From the NCBI GenBank assembly GCA_934754975.1, contig CAKVKI010000032.1, positions 1 through 15,638 of the forward strand: 15,638 bases of DNA. The letters run 5' to 3'. A program made the translations under genes and the position numbers. The stretch is from an uncultured Alistipes sp. GTDB lineage: Bacteria; Bacteroidota; Bacteroidia; Bacteroidales; Rikenellaceae. The notes beneath the pieces are model-generated. The model was not told the origin of the DNA. It made no database searches and saw only the letters and a list, made by a program, of their open reading frames with translations. Below, piece after piece: positions 15,101 through 15,638 of this stretch. How positions within the stretch are numbered: position 1 is the first letter of the stretch; each line of letters begins with the position of its first letter.

Positions 15101-15638
15101 CGACCTGACCGTCATCGGCAATACCTCGGCCCGCTACCACTACGGCATCAACGTCAATCTGAACTGGAACGGCATCGGCATTTCGACCTTCTGGCAGGGC
15201 GTCGCCAAGAAGAACTGGTATCCCCGTTACGATTCGGGTTACTTCTGGGGACAGTACAACCGCCCGTTCGGTTACATGCTCAAGGCCCACACGGGCAGCA
15301 GCGTCTACAGCGAGGAGCTGGATAACTGGGACACGGCCTACTGGCCCCGCTATTCGGCCTACCAGACCAACGAAAGCTCGGTAAACCGCGTGCTGACCAC
15401 GCCCAACGACCGCTACATGCAGGACGTGTCGTACATCCGCCTGAAAAACCTGACCGTCGATTACACTTTCCCGGCCCATATCTGCCGCAAGATGCGGATC
15501 AAGGGGCTGAAGGTCTATGTTTCGGGCGAAAACCTCTGGACCTCCTCGCCCATGTTCAAATACTGCGACAATTACGACCCCGAAGTCATCAACGCGGGCG
15601 ACTCCGACTTCCGTACGGCCGAGGGCGACGGTTACAGC
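12129..15638 (+). CDS. SusC/RagA-family TonB-linked outer-membrane receptor with STN domain (3' end outside window)
   Basis: The frame is open for 1170 codons to the window edge. A signal peptide (KKSITSLLKGW..., cleavage near residue 28-37) precedes an STN signalling domain (about 39-114: LKLSLRNAPLREVVTAFTRQ, then GSTLDEMLASVF). A carboxypeptidase-regulatory-like beta-sandwich follows (about 133-205: HTVAGRVTDEHGEPLAGVSV), then the TonB-box-like EEVVVVGYG (212-220). The plug carries LVLIDGVEG and DIASVSVLKDASSAAIYGARG, hallmarks of SusC. The 22-strand barrel runs from about residue 335; VSGENLW near the end and YDPEV indicate that only a short C-terminal strand is missing. These proteins import glycans or other large ligands with a SusD lid, which should be the next gene. 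The STN domain ties this receptor to the FecR/sigma pair upstream. The ligand is unknown. Confidence 0.95.
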   Translation, partial: MKKSITSLLKGWCAALLCAGLTLPSFAAADADAAFAAQRHDLKLSLRNAPLREVVTAFTRQTGVVFSYETSLGERTLAHVDVALNGSTLDEMLASVFAGTGISYKIKDKVVALSAPPQSDAPAARSAAPQQKHTVAGRVTDEHGEPLAGVSVLVKNTVTGTSTDADGRYSLSAPGSGAVLVFMYLGFQTLEEQVGARSTLDVTLRENKQVLEEVVVVGYGSVKRRDLIGAVDQVDSRQFAERSNPSVSRSLQGAIPNLNISMRDGKPSRAATIDIRGAGSIGSGGGALVLIDGVEGDLETVNPQDIASVSVLKDASSAAIYGARGAFGVILVTTKSASEGEVNVTYSGSFSIHSRTVKPNLVTDGYEWTTGYINAWNGYYNGSKELNSTINNIVPYSDSWYRELARRSTDPSLERVRINDNGKYEYFGNTDWTKAFYKDVNYSHEHNLSISGGGKNADYYVSGRFYDQDGIYRVGDERYKQYNVRAKGSVRIRPWLRLNNNMDFTVVDYRQPMLYYSNQLVPRMVEHSGQPVSLITNPDGTWTYAAVLNGYAGFAEGTSYQQEDKFTLKDKLGVEIDLVKDVLKVSGDLSYLFSRNTRERVTNMYTGYTGPESTITVNESQGSTLENVRYDMNYISSNVYAEYTPKLGDDHSLKLLGGWNLEKKKYRTMTVKREGLTVPSKPSFGLMDGVTSDPTVGGYDWSYVGAFFRANYGYKGRYLAEFSCRYDGSSKFPQNSKWGFFPSASVGWRLSEEKFMGWSEGWLDNFKIRLSAGSMGNGNIDPYKYIDYMTLKSSTVVIGNTLGTYTVAPGAIPLSLTWETSTTYDVGADLDLFKNRLTMGFDWYRRYTTDMYTVGVSLPAVYGTAAPKGNNASLKTNGWELSVGWRDSFRLAGKEFRYSVKAMVWDSRTWVTKYINPTGNLDDYYEGMELGEIWGYRVEGLFRDQDDIDSHAAQSFLQSSDKVTRPGQVKFADLNEDGKIDQGAKTLSDHGDLTVIGNTSARYHYGINVNLNWNGIGISTFWQGVAKKNWYPRYDSGYFWGQYNRPFGYMLKAHTGSSVYSEELDNWDTAYWPRYSAYQTNESSVNRVLTTPNDRYMQDVSYIRLKNLTVDYTFPAHICRKMRIKGLKVYVSGENLWTSSPMFKYCDNYDPEVINAGDSDFRTAEGDGYS

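Noticed and set aside
12177..15479. Open reading frame of 1100 codons on the - strand
   Set aside because: It lies wholly antisense to the SusC-like gene, has low-complexity Val/Arg/Gly/His-rich composition and no recognisable domain. GC-rich codon use leaves antisense stops rare.
1..15638. CRISPR arrays, tRNA/rRNA genes, insertion sequences, att sites
   Set aside because: No regularly spaced repeats, cloverleaf-like or rRNA-like sequences, transposase motifs or terminal inverted repeats were seen on either strand.

Overview
The window looks like a chromosomal segment from a GC-rich member of the Bacteroidales, most likely Alistipes or a close relative in the Rikenellaceae. This rests on four things: roughly 60% GC by eye, a SusC/RagA-type TonB-linked receptor with FecI/FecR-like regulators, Bacteroidetes-type promoter elements (TTTG / TAnnTTTG) with almost no Shine-Dalgarno sequences, and Bacteroidetes-specific families (Big_5 'PTGGPRDT' lipoprotein, DUF4296, DUF4974). 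The genus is an inference; the phylum is well supported.

Left block (1-8224, + strand). Nine genes are packed head to tail with gaps of 2-18 bp or overlaps of 4 and 41 bp, so they probably form one transcription unit whose promoter lies left of the window. In order they are: the 3' end of a DNA polymerase III delta'-like subunit (holB), folK (folate synthesis), a lipoprotein made of two tandem copies of one domain, a large Big_5/Ig-like lipoprotein, an outer-membrane beta-barrel protein, rbfA (30S maturation), a LolC/E-FtsX-type ABC permease, a DUF4296 lipoprotein and an ATZ/TRZ-type amidohydrolase. Five of the nine products are predicted to act in the envelope. The block ends at a strong, symmetric hairpin (8243-8272) that probably terminates transcription from both sides.

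Right block (8293-15638). A secreted family 2 glycoside hydrolase on the - strand diverges from a + strand regulatory and transport set: an ECF sigma factor, a FecR-type anti-sigma factor with a C-terminal DUF4974 domain, and a SusC-like TonB-dependent receptor. The receptor carries an N-terminal STN signalling domain and runs off the right edge, probably only a few residues before its end. The divergent intergenic region holds a near-ideal Bacteroidetes promoter for the sigma gene and a weaker one for the hydrolase. The expected logic is trans-envelope signalling: ligand uptake by the receptor is sensed through its STN domain by the FecR C-terminus, releasing or activating the sigma factor, which then transcribes the receptor operon. 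A SusD partner is expected just beyond the window. With the divergent GH2 this makes a small candidate polysaccharide utilisation locus of unknown substrate.

I see no tRNA, rRNA, CRISPR array, insertion sequence or phage gene. No stretch without a gene exceeds about 225 bp. The least ordinary items are the receptor leader (a 9-codon mini-ORF whose stop touches a perfect hairpin), the duplicated-domain lipoprotein, and the charged insertions and loops of the Big_5 lipoprotein. I did not find a clearly new system.
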